Source: Rugamonas rubra
Lineage (GTDB): Bacteria > Pseudomonadota > Gammaproteobacteria > Burkholderiales > Burkholderiaceae_D
Assembly (NCBI RefSeq): GCF_900114705.1
Contig: NZ_FOTW01000028.1
Coordinates: 31,341 to 95,340 of the forward strand
Direction: 5' to 3'
Length of the DNA stretch: 64,000 nt
The stretch's first letter is position 1, and each line of letters starts with the position of its first letter. Positions 30,014-38,379 of the stretch are shown here, in pieces. Below the pieces are notes generated by a model. That model made no database searches, was not told the origin of the DNA, and worked only from the letters and a program-made list of their open reading frames with translations. Position numbers and translations under genes: made by a program.

Positions 30014-30817
30014 ATGCCGTCATTGCTTGCCGTCTTGTTCCGCCGCCGGCCGGCCGCCGGCCTGGCCGCCTGGTCGGCAGTGTTGTTGAACTGCATCGCG
30101 CCGCCGGCCGGGGCGGACCAGCTGGAGCAGACCATCGTCATGGTCAAGCCGGCGGTGGTGGGTGTGGGCACCTTCCTGGCCGGACGCAGCCCGCCGATCC
30201 GCTTCGTCGGCACCGGCTTCGCCGTCGGCGACGGGCTGAGCGTGGTGACCAACGCCCAGTTGGCGCTCGGTCCGCCGCTGCCGCTGCAAGGGGAGGTGCT
30301 GGGTGTGTTGCTGGGCAACGGCGCGCAGCTCGAATTCCGCGCCGCGACGGTGCGCGCGGTCGACAAGGAGCACGACCTGCTGCATCTGCGCATCGCCGCG
30401 CCGGCCTTGCCGGTGTTGCAGTTGGAGTTGGCGCCCGAACACGCGCCGCAGGAGGGTAGCGCGCTGGCCTTCACCGGCTTTCCGCTCGGCCTGGCGCTCG
30501 GTTTGAACCGCGCCACGCACCGCGCCACCTTGTCGGCGGTGACGCCGGTGGTGCTGCCGGCGCTGGCCACGCGGCAGTTGAACCCGCGCGCCATCGCCCA
30601 GTTGAGCCAGACGCCGTTCAAGGTGTACCAGCTCGACGGCACTGCCTTCGCCGGCAACAGCGGCGGGCCGGTCTACGCGCCGGACAGCGGCCGGGTGGTC
30701 GGCATCGTCAACCAGATGTTCGTCAAGGGACTGAAGGAGACGGCGCTGAGCACGCCGACCGGCATCACCTACGCGGTGCCGGCGCGCCACATCGAGGACT
30801 TGCTGCGGCAGAAATGA
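30014..30817 (+). CDS. Trypsin-like (S1C) protein with missing catalytic His
   Basis: This 267-residue exported protein has a signal peptide to about residue 35 (PPAGA/D). It shows a trypsin-like fold with FVGTGFAVGDG, EHDLLHLRI (putative Asp) and GNSGGPVYAP with the nucleophile Ser. The motif that should carry the catalytic His (VVTNAHV) reads VVTNAQLAL, so His is replaced by Gln and proteolysis is unlikely. A GTGGGCG/CGCCCAC hairpin (29981-29998) in the leader excludes an earlier GTG start. It is divergent from xrtA. Confidence 0.8.
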   Translation: MPSLLAVLFRRRPAAGLAAWSAVLLNCIAPPAGADQLEQTIVMVKPAVVGVGTFLAGRSPPIRFVGTGFAVGDGLSVVTNAQLALGPPLPLQGEVLGVLLGNGAQLEFRAATVRAVDKEHDLLHLRIAAPALPVLQLELAPEHAPQEGSALAFTGFPLGLALGLNRATHRATLSAVTPVVLPALATRQLNPRAIAQLSQTPFKVYQLDGTAFAGNSGGPVYAPDSGRVVGIVNQMFVKGLKETALSTPTGITYAVPARHIEDLLRQK

Positions 30818-30868
30818 GGCGGCTCCCCGGATTTGCGCGCGCCGACGAAAACCAGCGGAGGCCAATCG

Positions 30869-30895
30869 AGGGTCAGACCCTAAGGGTCTGACCCT
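30869..30895. repeat. AGGGTCAGACCCT palindrome, variant copy A
   Basis: AGGGTCAGACCCT and AGGGTCTGACCCT are perfect 13-nt inverted arms with a 1-nt spacer, in the convergent gap between the trypsin-like and Fur-like genes. It is the A/T-tipped variant of the window's GGGGTCTGACCCC palindromes and could act as a bidirectional terminator. Confidence 0.9.
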
Positions 30896-30909
30896 TGTAC
30901 TCTTGTCGC

Positions 30910-31332
30910 CTAGGCCGGCGCGCCGTTGCAGTGGGCGCAGACGCCGTATAGCGACAGCGAATGCTCGTGCAGGGCGAAGCCGCGCTCGCGCGCCACTTCC
31001 TCCTGGCGCCGCTCGATGTCGGCGTCGACGAACTCCTCCATCTTGCCGCAGCGGGTACAGACCAGGTGGTCGTGGTGCTCGCCCTGGTTCAGCTCGAACA
31101 CCGAGGCGGCCGATTCAAATTGGCGGCGGCTGAGGATGCCGGCGGCGGCGAACTGCATCAGCACGCGGTAGACGGTGGCCAGGCCGAGGTCGATGTGCTC
31201 GTCGCGCAGCAAATGGTAGACATCGTCGGCGCTGAGGTGCTTCTTCTTGCCCTCCTGGAACAGCTGCAACACGCGCAGGCGGGGCAGGGTGGCCTTCAGG
31301 CCGGAATTGCGCAATTCTTTTGGAATATCCAT
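30910..31332 (-). CDS. Fur-family metal-responsive repressor (Fur paralogue)
   Basis: This 140-residue protein has an N-terminal winged helix (GLKATLPRLRVLQLFQ, DDVYHLLRDEHIDLGLATVY) and a C-terminal metal-binding dimer domain with HHDHLVCTRCGKMEEFVD and a second CxxC (GVCAHCNG). The start MDIPKEL follows the family. It looks like a Fur paralogue rather than Zur or PerR, but the metal cannot be proven. Two Fur-type boxes in the divergent promoter region suggest autoregulation and control of the copper-receptor operon next door. Confidence 0.92.
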   Translation of the reverse strand: MDIPKELRNSGLKATLPRLRVLQLFQEGKKKHLSADDVYHLLRDEHIDLGLATVYRVLMQFAAAGILSRRQFESAASVFELNQGEHHDHLVCTRCGKMEEFVDADIERRQEEVARERGFALHEHSLSLYGVCAHCNGAPA

Positions 31333-31364
31333 TGGTCTCCTTCGGCGCTTTCCTTGGTATTTAC

Positions 31365-31411
31365 GAGAACGATTCTCATTCCGAATAATATGCGTAATGG
31401 GAATCATTTGC
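31365..31411. promoter_or_regulatory. Two Fur-like boxes between the fur paralogue and DUF2946 gene
   Basis: Two 19-bp sites, GAGAACGATTCTCATTCCG (31365-31383) and CGTAATGGGAATCATTTGC (31393-31411), match the Fur consensus at 12 and 13 of 19 positions. They lie 9 bp apart in the intergenic region, 33 bp upstream of the fur-like ATG. Binding here would control the regulator and perhaps the divergent DUF2946 gene. Confidence 0.65.
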
Positions 31412-31524
31412 AATGAAGATGTGTCGATGGCGGGTGCCAGCGGCAGGCGGCGGCTAAGCCGGTTAAAGATGATCTACGTTAAGATCGGCGGGAGTTTTGT
31501 ATGCTAGCCCCGGGCGGCGTCCCG

Positions 31525-31530
31525 TATAAT
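31525..31530 (+). promoter_or_regulatory. -10 box of the DUF2946 / copper receptor genes
   Basis: A perfect TATAAT lies only 6 bp before the ATG at 31537. If it is used, transcription would start near that ATG, so the true start could be leaderless or further in, at the ATG at 31561. No good -35 is seen. Confidence 0.45.
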
Positions 31531-31536
31531 TGCCGT

Positions 31537-31941
31537 ATGGTTACAAATGTGAAAAGAAGAATGTTGTGCGCTTGGGTGGCCTGTCTGGCCATCCTGTTCA
31601 GCGCGCTGGCGCCTTCCATCTCACACGCGCTGACCGCCGCCGCGCCTTCCTCGGCCGCTGCTGCCGGCGCGCCCGGCCTAATGGCGATCTGCAGCAGCAA
31701 CGGCGCCAAGGCCACCGCCCCGGCCGCCATCGACCCGCATCCCGCCGCGCTGCAACACCACATGGAGCACTGCGCCTACTGCATGAGCCACGGCGGCGCT
31801 TTGGCGCTGTTGCCCACCTCGGCGCACGTCTTCCCGCTGCTTGTCGGCGACGATCTCTACCCTTCCTTGTTCTACCGGGCACCGGCGCCGCTGTTCTCCT
31901 GGTCCGCCGCCAGCCCGCGCGGCCCGCCGGCCGCCACCTGA
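31537..31941 (+). CDS. DUF2946 family protein
   Basis: This 134-residue protein has an N-terminal hydrophobic segment (MLCAWVACLAILFSALAPSI) that is a signal peptide or anchor, a linker rich in Ala and a CxxC-His motif (HHMEHCAYCMSH). These features are shared with DUF2946 proteins, which usually lie beside copper-receptor genes. A role in periplasmic copper handling is inferred from the context. The start is uncertain: alternatives are the GTG at 31549 and the ATG at 31561. The copper receptor gene follows 213 bp downstream on the same strand. Confidence 0.75.
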   Translation: MVTNVKRRMLCAWVACLAILFSALAPSISHALTAAAPSSAAAAGAPGLMAICSSNGAKATAPAAIDPHPAALQHHMEHCAYCMSHGGALALLPTSAHVFPLLVGDDLYPSLFYRAPAPLFSWSAASPRGPPAAT

Positions 31942-32154
31942 CCCTCGCCTAAACCACGTTCCACCACGCCCGCGCCACCAGGCCGGGTCGAGCAGCCGCG
32001 TCCGCTTGTCGGCCGCCGCCGCGCCGTGCCGCGCTGTGCCGTGTCGCGCCGTCTCTCTGCGGCCAGGCGCAGCCGTGGCATGCCCCGCCGCCGCCGCGTC
32101 CTCGGCCGGCCCGCGTGGCGCACCCCATTTGAGCACCTTAGAAAGGAAGTACCC

Positions 32155-34287
32155 ATGAAATACTCCATCCAACTGACCCCGCTCGCCCTGGCCATTTGCC
32201 TGGCCCATCCCGCGCTGGCGCAGAGCCAGGCCGTGTCCGGCACCGTGTCCGGCACCGTGTCCGGCACCATGTCCGGCACCATGCCGGAAGTGCGCGTGGT
32301 CGGCCAGGCGATGCCGCAGCCCTTGGCCGGCAGCGACAGCAGCCAGTTGCTGTCCAACGTGGCCGGCTACAACGTGGCGGCCGGTGGCGGCGTGTCCGGC
32401 CTGCCGGTGATGAACGGCTTCGCCGACGACCGCCTGAAGATCCGCATCGACGGCATGGAAGTGAGCTCGGCCTGCGCCAACCACATGAACGCGCCGCTGT
32501 CCTACATCGCGCCCAAACAGGTCGGCAAGATCCGCATGCTGGCCGGCCTGACGCCGGTGAGCATGGGCGGCGACAGCATCGGCGGCAGCATCGAGGTCGA
32601 GTCGGCGCCGGCCGAGTTCGCCGACGCGCCCGGCCTGCTGCGCAGCAGCGGCAGCGTGTCGCTGGGCGCGCGCAGCGTCGACCGCAGCGTCTCGGCGGCG
32701 CTGAGCGCCGGCGTCGCCAACGAGCGCCTGAGCATCGCCTACAGCGGCAACCGCGTGCGCGCCAACAGCTACCGCGACGGCAACGGCGACCAGGTGCGCG
32801 ACAGCCTCTACAAGAGCACCAACCAGAGCCTGACCATGGCAGCGCAGGGCGGCGGCCAGCTGCTCACGCTGCGCCTGGGCACCCAGCGCATCCCCTACCA
32901 GGGCTTCCCCAACCAGTACATGGACATGACGCGCAACCATGCCGACTTCGCCAACCTGAACTACACCGGTGCGCTGGCCTGGGGCAAGCTGGACGCCCGC
33001 CTGTACTGGCAGCGCACCGAGCACGACATGGGTTTCTTCAGCGCCGAGCGGGCCGGCAAGATGCCGATGCTGACCGAGGGCCGCGACCGTGGCTACGCCG
33101 TCAAGGCCGAGCTGCCGCTGGCGGCCGGCGGCACCCTGCGCCTGGGCAACGAGTACCACAGCTTCCGCCTCGAGGACTACTGGCCGTCGGTGCCGGGCGC
33201 GATGATGATGTCGCCGCTGGTCTATTTGAACATCCACGACGGCAAGCGCGACCGCGTCGTCCTGTTCGCCGAGTGGGACCAGAGCGTCAACGCGCAATGG
33301 AGCACCCAGCTCGGCCTGCGCGGCGAGCGCGTCAACAGCGACGCCGGCCAAGTCCAGCCCTACAACTACACGATGATGAACGCCGCCGACGTCGACGCCG
33401 CCAAGCTCTTCAACAGCCGCGAGCACGCCCGCCGCGACAACAACGTCGACCTGACCGCGCTGGCCCGCTACGAGGCCGGCGCCGGCGCCAGCTACGAGTT
33501 CGGCTACGCCCGCAAGACCCGTTCGCCCAATCTGTACGAGCGCTACACCTGGGGCCGTGGCACCATGGCGATGCGGATGATCAACTGGTTCGGCGACGGC
33601 AACGGCTACGTCGGCAACCTCGACCTCAACCCCGAGGTGGCGCACACCCTCAGCGCCAGCGCCGACTGGCACGACGCGGCGCGCCAGCGCTGGAGCGTTA
33701 AAGTAACGCCGTACTTCAGCTTCGTGCGCGACTACATCGACGCCGACGCCATCGGCAGCTTCAACCCCTACAGCGTCAAGACGGCCAGCGGCCGGCTGCT
33801 GCGCTTCGCCAACCACGACGCCCGCCTGTACGGCGTCAACCTGGCGTGGAACCTGGCGCTGGCGCAGGACGCCCGCTTCGGCAAGCTGGCGCTGAAGGGC
33901 ACGGCCAGCATCACCCGTGGCGAGCGCACCGACGGCCTCGACCTGTACCGTATGATGCCGCTCAACGCCAGCGTCGCGCTCGAACAGGCGCAGGGCGCCT
34001 GGCACAACACGCTCGAAGCCAAGCTGGTCGGCCGCAAGCACCTGGTCGACAGCCAGCGCCTGGAGCCGGAAACCGGCGCCTACGCCGTGTTCAACGCGCG
34101 AGCGCAGTACCAGGCCGGGCGCAACGTCAGCCTGTCGGCCGGTGTCAGCAACCTGTTCAACCGCTACTACGCCGACCCGATGGGCGGGGTCGACCTGGCC
34201 GGCATGGCGGCGAGCCGCAGCGGCACGCTGCGCGCGTTGCCCGGCTACGGCCGTTCCTTCGACCTGGGCATGACGTACTCGTTCTGA
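32155..34287 (+). CDS. oprC: TonB-dependent copper receptor (OprC family)
   Basis: This 710-residue outer-membrane receptor has a signal peptide to about residue 22 (ALA/Q). Its plug contains the OprC-type CxxxM motif (SSACANHMNAPLSY), whose Cys and Met bind copper in characterised members. Many Met residues follow on the barrel (YMDMTRN, AMMMSPLVY, GTMAMRMINW). A tract of four (V/M)SGT repeats lies just after the signal peptide. The start has AAGGAAG 7 nt upstream. The barrel ends in SFDLGMTYSF, with the expected C-terminal Phe. Confidence 0.92.
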   Translation: MKYSIQLTPLALAICLAHPALAQSQAVSGTVSGTVSGTMSGTMPEVRVVGQAMPQPLAGSDSSQLLSNVAGYNVAAGGGVSGLPVMNGFADDRLKIRIDGMEVSSACANHMNAPLSYIAPKQVGKIRMLAGLTPVSMGGDSIGGSIEVESAPAEFADAPGLLRSSGSVSLGARSVDRSVSAALSAGVANERLSIAYSGNRVRANSYRDGNGDQVRDSLYKSTNQSLTMAAQGGGQLLTLRLGTQRIPYQGFPNQYMDMTRNHADFANLNYTGALAWGKLDARLYWQRTEHDMGFFSAERAGKMPMLTEGRDRGYAVKAELPLAAGGTLRLGNEYHSFRLEDYWPSVPGAMMMSPLVYLNIHDGKRDRVVLFAEWDQSVNAQWSTQLGLRGERVNSDAGQVQPYNYTMMNAADVDAAKLFNSREHARRDNNVDLTALARYEAGAGASYEFGYARKTRSPNLYERYTWGRGTMAMRMINWFGDGNGYVGNLDLNPEVAHTLSASADWHDAARQRWSVKVTPYFSFVRDYIDADAIGSFNPYSVKTASGRLLRFANHDARLYGVNLAWNLALAQDARFGKLALKGTASITRGERTDGLDLYRMMPLNASVALEQAQGAWHNTLEAKLVGRKHLVDSQRLEPETGAYAVFNARAQYQAGRNVSLSAGVSNLFNRYYADPMGGVDLAGMAASRSGTLRALPGYGRSFDLGMTYSF
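32233..32280 (+). repeat. In-frame 12-bp tandem repeat in oprC
   Basis: Four copies of a 12-bp unit (GTGTCCGGCACC, the last with ATG in place of GTG) encode (V/M)SGT four times, between the signal peptide and the plug domain. Slippage would change the linker length in steps of four residues without breaking the frame. Confidence 0.9.
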
Positions 34288-34346
34288 GGCGAATGCCGCC
34301 GGGCCAAGATGCCGGCGGCGCCCAAACCGCCCACCGGCAGAGAGCC

Positions 34347-34373
34347 AGGGTCAGACCCTCAGGGTCTGACCCT
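34347..34373. repeat. AGGGTCAGACCCT palindrome, variant copy B
   Basis: Identical 13-nt arms to the copy at 30869-30895, here with a single C between them. It lies 59 bp after the copper receptor stop, where it may help end that transcript. No T-tract follows. Confidence 0.9.
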
Positions 34374-34545
34374 CGGTCTGCGTCTGCAGGTCTTTCCTTC
34401 GGCAAATGGGCGCTGGGCCGGCCGTGGAAGGTGTTACCATGGCCGCTCAAAGATGCGCTGCTGCCGACCAGGCGGCGGCGTTTGATCAGCACTCCTGGCT
34501 GGTTGACGATATTTTTGTCCGCACGCCACCAGGAAAGCAGCTCAG

Positions 34546-35178
34546 ATGCATACCGATCCGTCCCCCATCCCGTCGTCGACGGGGCCGTGGCTGCACCAGC
34601 GCACGCTGGACCAGCTGGCCAGCCACGGCTGGTCGCAACAAAACCACTTTCTTTCCGATGAACTGACGCTGGCGCTGGCGGCCGAATGCCGCCTGCTGGC
34701 CGCCACCGGCGCCCTGACGCTGGCCGCCGTCGGCCGGGGCGACGCGCAGGCGCTGCGGCCGGACATCCGGGGCGACCGCACGCGCTGGCTGGCGGCCGGC
34801 CAGTCCGACGCCTGCGACCGCTACCAAGGCATCATGGAGCAGCTGCGGCTGGCGCTGAACCAGGCCTTTTTCCTCGGCCTGGACAACTACGAAAGCCATT
34901 TCGCGCTGTACGCGCCGGGCGCCGGCTACCAGCAGCACCTGGACCGTTTTCGCGACGACGACCTGCGCACCGTGTCGGCGGTGATTTACCTGAACGCCGA
35001 CTGGCCGAGCGGGCAGGGCGGCGCGCTGCGCCTGCATCCGCAAGGCGAGCCGATGCTCGACATCGCGCCGCTGGGCAGCCGGCTGGTGCTGTTCCTGTCG
35101 GCCGACATGCTGCACGAGGTGCTGCCGGCGACCTGCGAACGGTTGTCGCTGGCCGGTTGGTTCCGCCGCCGCAGCTAG
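34546..35178 (+). CDS. 2-oxoglutarate/Fe(II)-dependent oxygenase
   Basis: This 210-residue protein belongs to the prolyl-hydroxylase-like 2OG oxygenases. Fe ligands are in YQQHLDRF (HxD) and MLHEVLPA, with the 2-oxoglutarate Arg in ATCERLSLAGWFR. The core SAVIYLNADWPSGQGGALRL is the double-stranded beta helix typical of SM-20/PKHD-type enzymes. The substrate could be a protein or small molecule. It stands alone between two palindromes. Confidence 0.88.
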   Translation: MHTDPSPIPSSTGPWLHQRTLDQLASHGWSQQNHFLSDELTLALAAECRLLAATGALTLAAVGRGDAQALRPDIRGDRTRWLAAGQSDACDRYQGIMEQLRLALNQAFFLGLDNYESHFALYAPGAGYQQHLDRFRDDDLRTVSAVIYLNADWPSGQGGALRLHPQGEPMLDIAPLGSRLVLFLSADMLHEVLPATCERLSLAGWFRRRS

Positions 35179-35201
35179 GCCCGGCGCTCCGTTCGGTTCT
35201 C

Positions 35202-35269
35202 TACCCCGCACTGCGATACGCCACGGGGTCTGACCCCGCATGGGGTCAGACCCCTTCGCCCCTGGGGTA
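35202..35269. repeat. GGGGTCTGACCCC palindrome, copy 2 (extended element)
   Basis: The core 13-nt arms lie at 35225-35237 and 35242-35254 around GCAT. Outside them TACCCC (35202-35207) and GGGGTA (35264-35269) form a second, partial stem, as in the copy at 51114-51181. The element lies just beyond the oxygenase stop. Confidence 0.85.
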
Positions 35270-35314
35270 AGTAAGCCGGTGGAATCTTTTTCTCTTGATA
35301 ATATGGCGTTTTTC

Positions 35315-35334
35315 ACTATACTATGCGGTATAGT
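35315..35334. promoter_or_regulatory. Palindromic operator upstream of the TetR gene
   Basis: ACTATAC-TATGCG-GTATAGT is a 20-bp perfect inverted repeat 22 bp upstream of the TetR ATG. It overlaps the AT-rich probable -10 region. This is the usual form of a TetR autoregulatory operator. It also rules out the upstream in-frame ATG at 35323 as the start. Confidence 0.65.
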
Positions 35335-35355
35335 ATGTATCTTGATAGAAAAGCC

Positions 35356-35964
35356 ATGCCGCCAAACACAAAACCTACTCAGCACCGGGAAACCAAGCTG
35401 CCGCGCACCGCCTGGTTGGAGTCCGGCCTGGGCCTCCTGTCCGGGACCGGCCCGCAGGCCATCACCGTCGAGCAGTTGTGCAAGAGCGTGGGGCGCTCCA
35501 AGGGCTCCTTCTACCACCACTTCGCCGACGTCAAGACCTACGGCGACGCGCTGGTGTCGTTCTGGGAACAGCGCGACACCGAGAGCGTGATGCGGATGGT
35601 CGACCAGTCCGCCGGCGCCTGGCAAAAGCGGCAAGCCTTGGCGGGCCTGGCCTTGTCGCTGGACGGCAGCACCGAGCGCGCCATGCGCCAGTGGGCGGCC
35701 AGCAATGCCGACGTGGGCGGCCGGGTGGCGGCGATAGACCAGCGCCGCATCGCCTACCTGGCCGGTCTGATCGACGAGATCAACGGCCACGGCGATCCGG
35801 CCGACGCGCTCGACCTGGCGCGCATCGAGTACGCCACCTTCGTCGGCCTGTTCTATGTGCTGCCCTGCGGCCAGCGCGTCGATTCCAGCCGCATGTTGCG
35901 GCGCTTCTTGATGTTGATGACGCCGGCGGCGCCGCCCTTGCCGCCCAACTGGCCCGATGCCTGA
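35356..35964 (+). CDS. TetR-family regulator
   Basis: This 202-residue regulator has an N-terminal helix-turn-helix (about 20-65: WLESGLGLLSGTGPQAITVE, then GRSKGSFYHHFADVKTYGDA). The start MPPNTKPTQ is downstream of the palindromic operator. It is followed 80 bp later by a small membrane protein gene on the same strand, so the pair may form a regulator and target operon. The ligand is unknown. Confidence 0.88.
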   Translation: MPPNTKPTQHRETKLPRTAWLESGLGLLSGTGPQAITVEQLCKSVGRSKGSFYHHFADVKTYGDALVSFWEQRDTESVMRMVDQSAGAWQKRQALAGLALSLDGSTERAMRQWAASNADVGGRVAAIDQRRIAYLAGLIDEINGHGDPADALDLARIEYATFVGLFYVLPCGQRVDSSRMLRRFLMLMTPAAPPLPPNWPDA

Positions 35965-36044
35965 CTTCATTTTGTTAGTTCGCAGTACCTTCCCTGTCCG
36001 GCATGAACACCTGCCTTTTTTGACTCATCTCTTTGAAAGCACAC

Positions 36045-36470
36045 ATGAACCGACCACTGCTCGCCGCCACGCTGCTGGCCACCTTCACCGCCCTGTTGCA
36101 CACCTTCGTCGGCACGCCCGAGATTGAAGGCCCGCTGCTGCAGTCGGGCCTGCCCTCCGAGGTCAGTCTACTACTGCTGGCCTGCTGGCATTTGGTCACA
36201 GCGGCGCTGGTAATCTCGGCGCTCGCCTTGGGCCTGGCGCTGCGGCCGACAGCGGCGTGGGCGCGGGCCACGGTCCGGCTGGTGTCCTATCTATGGTTGA
36301 GCTTTGGCACGGTGTTCGTCCTGGTCGACCTGATTTACGTCGGCCCGGCCATGCTGTTGCGGCTGCCGCAATGGGTGCTGTTGCTGCCGGTCGGCGCGCT
36401 CGGCCTGTGGGGCGCGCGGGTCGACCGCCGCAAGCAGATCGTCGCCGGCGCTGGCGCCGCCTTCGCCTAA
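36045..36470 (+). CDS. Small four-helix membrane protein
   Basis: This 141-residue protein has four likely membrane helices: LLAATLLATFTALLHTFVG, VSLLLLACWHLVTAALVISA, a third at about 80-100, and LLRLPQWVLLLPVGALGLWG. A conserved-looking His sits in the first and second helices (LLHTF, CWHLV). I do not recognise a named family. It follows the TetR gene and may be its target. The start is the ATG at 36045; a TTG four codons earlier is less likely. Confidence 0.75.
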   Translation: MNRPLLAATLLATFTALLHTFVGTPEIEGPLLQSGLPSEVSLLLLACWHLVTAALVISALALGLALRPTAAWARATVRLVSYLWLSFGTVFVLVDLIYVGPAMLLRLPQWVLLLPVGALGLWGARVDRRKQIVAGAGAAFA

Positions 36471-36474
36471 GTGC

Positions 36475-37098
36475 TCAGGCCGGCTGTGCGCCGCCGCGGC
36501 GCGGTTCGCCGACCAGGCCGCGCCGCGTCGCCAGCACCACCGCGTGGGTGCGGGCGGTGGCGCCGAGCTTGTCGAACAGGCCCTTGACGTGGGTCTTGAC
36601 GGTGCCGACGCCGATGCCCAATTCGCGCGCGATCGACTTGTTGCAGCAACCCTCGGCCAACAACTGCAGCACGTCGCTCTCGCGTCCGGTCAGGCCGACG
36701 CGGGAGAAGCTGTCGGCCACGCAGCGGCTCAGCTCCGGGCTGATGTAGCGCAGGCCCCGGCCCAGCGCGCGCACGGCCGCCAGCAGCTGCCCGGCGTCGC
36801 AGCTTTGCAGCAGATAGCCGTGCACGCCGGCCGTCATCGCGGTGTGCAGCTCCCATTCGCGGTCGAGCTGGGTCACCACCAGCACGCGCGCCACCGGCGC
36901 CGGGCCGTGGCCCTCGGCCGGGCGCACCCGCGCCAGCCCCTGGCGGTAGTCGGCCAGCACCACGTCGACGCCGTCGCCGGTGGCCTCGTCCAGGCTCAGC
37001 TCGATGTCGGCGCAGCCGCCCAGCAGCGCCACCAGGCCGGCGTTGACGATGGCGTCCTGGTGGATCACCAGCACGCGAATTTTTTCAGCGCGATTCAT
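36475..37098 (-). CDS. LuxR-type regulator with degenerate receiver domain
   Basis: This 207-residue protein has a receiver-like domain (1-120) and a C-terminal LuxR helix-turn-helix (about 140-200: GLTGRESDVLQLLAEGCCNK, GTVKTHVKGLFDKLGATART). The receiver keeps an Asp at the phosphorylation site (D50, VVLADYRQG). However, the acidic pair that binds Mg (usually VDDH) reads IHQD, and the conserved Lys of the GYLLK motif is Gln. Phosphorylation is therefore doubtful and it may act independently of a kinase. It lies convergent with the small membrane protein gene (4 bp gap). Confidence 0.85.
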   Translation of the reverse strand: MNRAEKIRVLVIHQDAIVNAGLVALLGGCADIELSLDEATGDGVDVVLADYRQGLARVRPAEGHGPAPVARVLVVTQLDREWELHTAMTAGVHGYLLQSCDAGQLLAAVRALGRGLRYISPELSRCVADSFSRVGLTGRESDVLQLLAEGCCNKSIARELGIGVGTVKTHVKGLFDKLGATARTHAVVLATRRGLVGEPRRGGAQPA

Positions 37099-37124
37099 AG
37101 ACTTCTCCGTAACAATGATGCCCC

Positions 37125-37502
37125 TTACGAATCGGGCGTGAATGGATCTTTCGGCAGCAGCAGCCGGCGCCGGCCGAACAGCTTGGCGTCCAGGGCGTAG
37201 GCGCCGGGGCCGAGCAGCAGCAGCGCCAGCGCGCCGAACACCGCCACGGCCGGCGCCGGCCCGGCGCTGGCCCAGTTGTTGAACAGGCTGAGCGCCTGGT
37301 AGACGGCGCAGACCGCCGCCGCCAGCGGCGTCAGCAGGCCCAGGCCCAGCAGCAGCATGAGCAGGGCCAGCAGCAGCCACCACCACGGCGGCAGCGTCCC
37401 GCCCAAGCTGTCGAGCAGCAGGCGGGTGGCCACGGCCAGGCGCAGCAGCAGTAGGCCGGCGCCGGGGCCGCCGGCGGGAAAACTCGAGGTGAATCCATGC
37501 AT
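37125..37502 (-). CDS. DoxX-like membrane protein
   Basis: This 125-residue, four-helix membrane protein begins MHGFTSSFPAGG and contains GLLLLRLAVATRLLLDSL, a Trp-rich loop and LLALLMLLLGLGLLTPLAAA. This helix pattern fits the DoxX family, whose members associate with thiosulfate oxidation or oxidative stress in some bacteria, but function here is unknown. An alternative start lies 33 bp upstream. It precedes the degenerate LuxR gene on the same strand by 26 bp, so they are likely co-transcribed. Confidence 0.68.
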   Translation of the reverse strand: MHGFTSSFPAGGPGAGLLLLRLAVATRLLLDSLGGTLPPWWWLLLALLMLLLGLGLLTPLAAAVCAVYQALSLFNNWASAGPAPAVAVFGALALLLLGPGAYALDAKLFGRRRLLLPKDPFTPDS

Positions 37503-37671
37503 GGCGGGGAGCGGCCCGGTGGGCCAAGCTGTCATGGCATGCAGCTTAACGGCGCGCGTGGCGCGGCGCAGCCCCCGATCCGGTTAGCGGGCGCTAACCC
37601 TATCGGGGTATGGCAGGAACGGCAATCTTGTGACACACTGGGCGGCTCGGTAGAACCAGATGGAAGGCGCA

Positions 37672-38364
37672 ATGAACACAGGCAGCGACAGCAGCGCGCA
37701 CCCGGCAACCGAGGCGGCCCCGCTCATCACGGTGATGACGGTCGACGACCATCCGCTGTTCAGGGAGGGCATCGCCAGCGTCATCGAGGACGAGGCCGAC
37801 ATGCGCCTGCTGGCCGAGGCCACCAGCGGCCGCGAGGCGATACAGCGCTACCGCGAGCTGCGGCCCGACGTGACGCTGATGGACATCCAAATGCCGGACA
37901 TGAACGGCATCGACGCCACCATGGCGATCCGGCGCGACTTCCCCAACGCCCGCATCGTCGTGCTCACCACCTACGAGGGCGATGTGCTGGCGCAGCGCGC
38001 CATCAAGGCCGGCGCGGTCGGCTATCTGCTCAAGAGCATGCTGCGCAAGGAGCTGCTGGCGACGGTGCGCAACGTGCACGCCGGCCGCCGCTGCATCCCT
38101 GCGGCGGTGGCCAGCGGCATGGCGGCGCACTGGCACGTCGACGCGCTGAGCAAGCGCGAGCTCGAGGTGCTGCAACTGGTCGCCGGCGGCCAGAGCAACA
38201 AGCGCATCGGCGTGCTGCTGGCCATCTCCGAGGAAACCGTCAAAGTGCACATGAAGAGCATCCTGGCCAAGCTGGCCGCCAGCGACCGCACCCACGCCGT
38301 CACGCTGGCCATCGAGCGCGGCATCCTCGACCTGCGCGCCTGCGGCACGGTCGGCGTGATCTGA
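37672..38364 (+). CDS. NarL/LuxR-family response regulator
   Basis: This 230-residue response regulator has an intact receiver: VDDHPLF near 24, phosphoacceptor Asp71 in TLMDIQMPDMNG, Thr in VVLTTYEGD and Lys in GYLLKSM. A LuxR helix-turn-helix follows (about 160-215: LSKRELEVLQLVAGGQSNKR, ETVKVHMKSILAKLAASDRT). The start with GGAAGG upstream was chosen. Its stop lies 15 bp from the stop of a large histidine kinase on the other strand, the obvious candidate partner. Confidence 0.92.
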   Translation: MNTGSDSSAHPATEAAPLITVMTVDDHPLFREGIASVIEDEADMRLLAEATSGREAIQRYRELRPDVTLMDIQMPDMNGIDATMAIRRDFPNARIVVLTTYEGDVLAQRAIKAGAVGYLLKSMLRKELLATVRNVHAGRRCIPAAVASGMAAHWHVDALSKRELEVLQLVAGGQSNKRIGVLLAISEETVKVHMKSILAKLAASDRTHAVTLAIERGILDLRACGTVGVI

Positions 38365-38379
38365 CGCCCGGCCCTGCGG

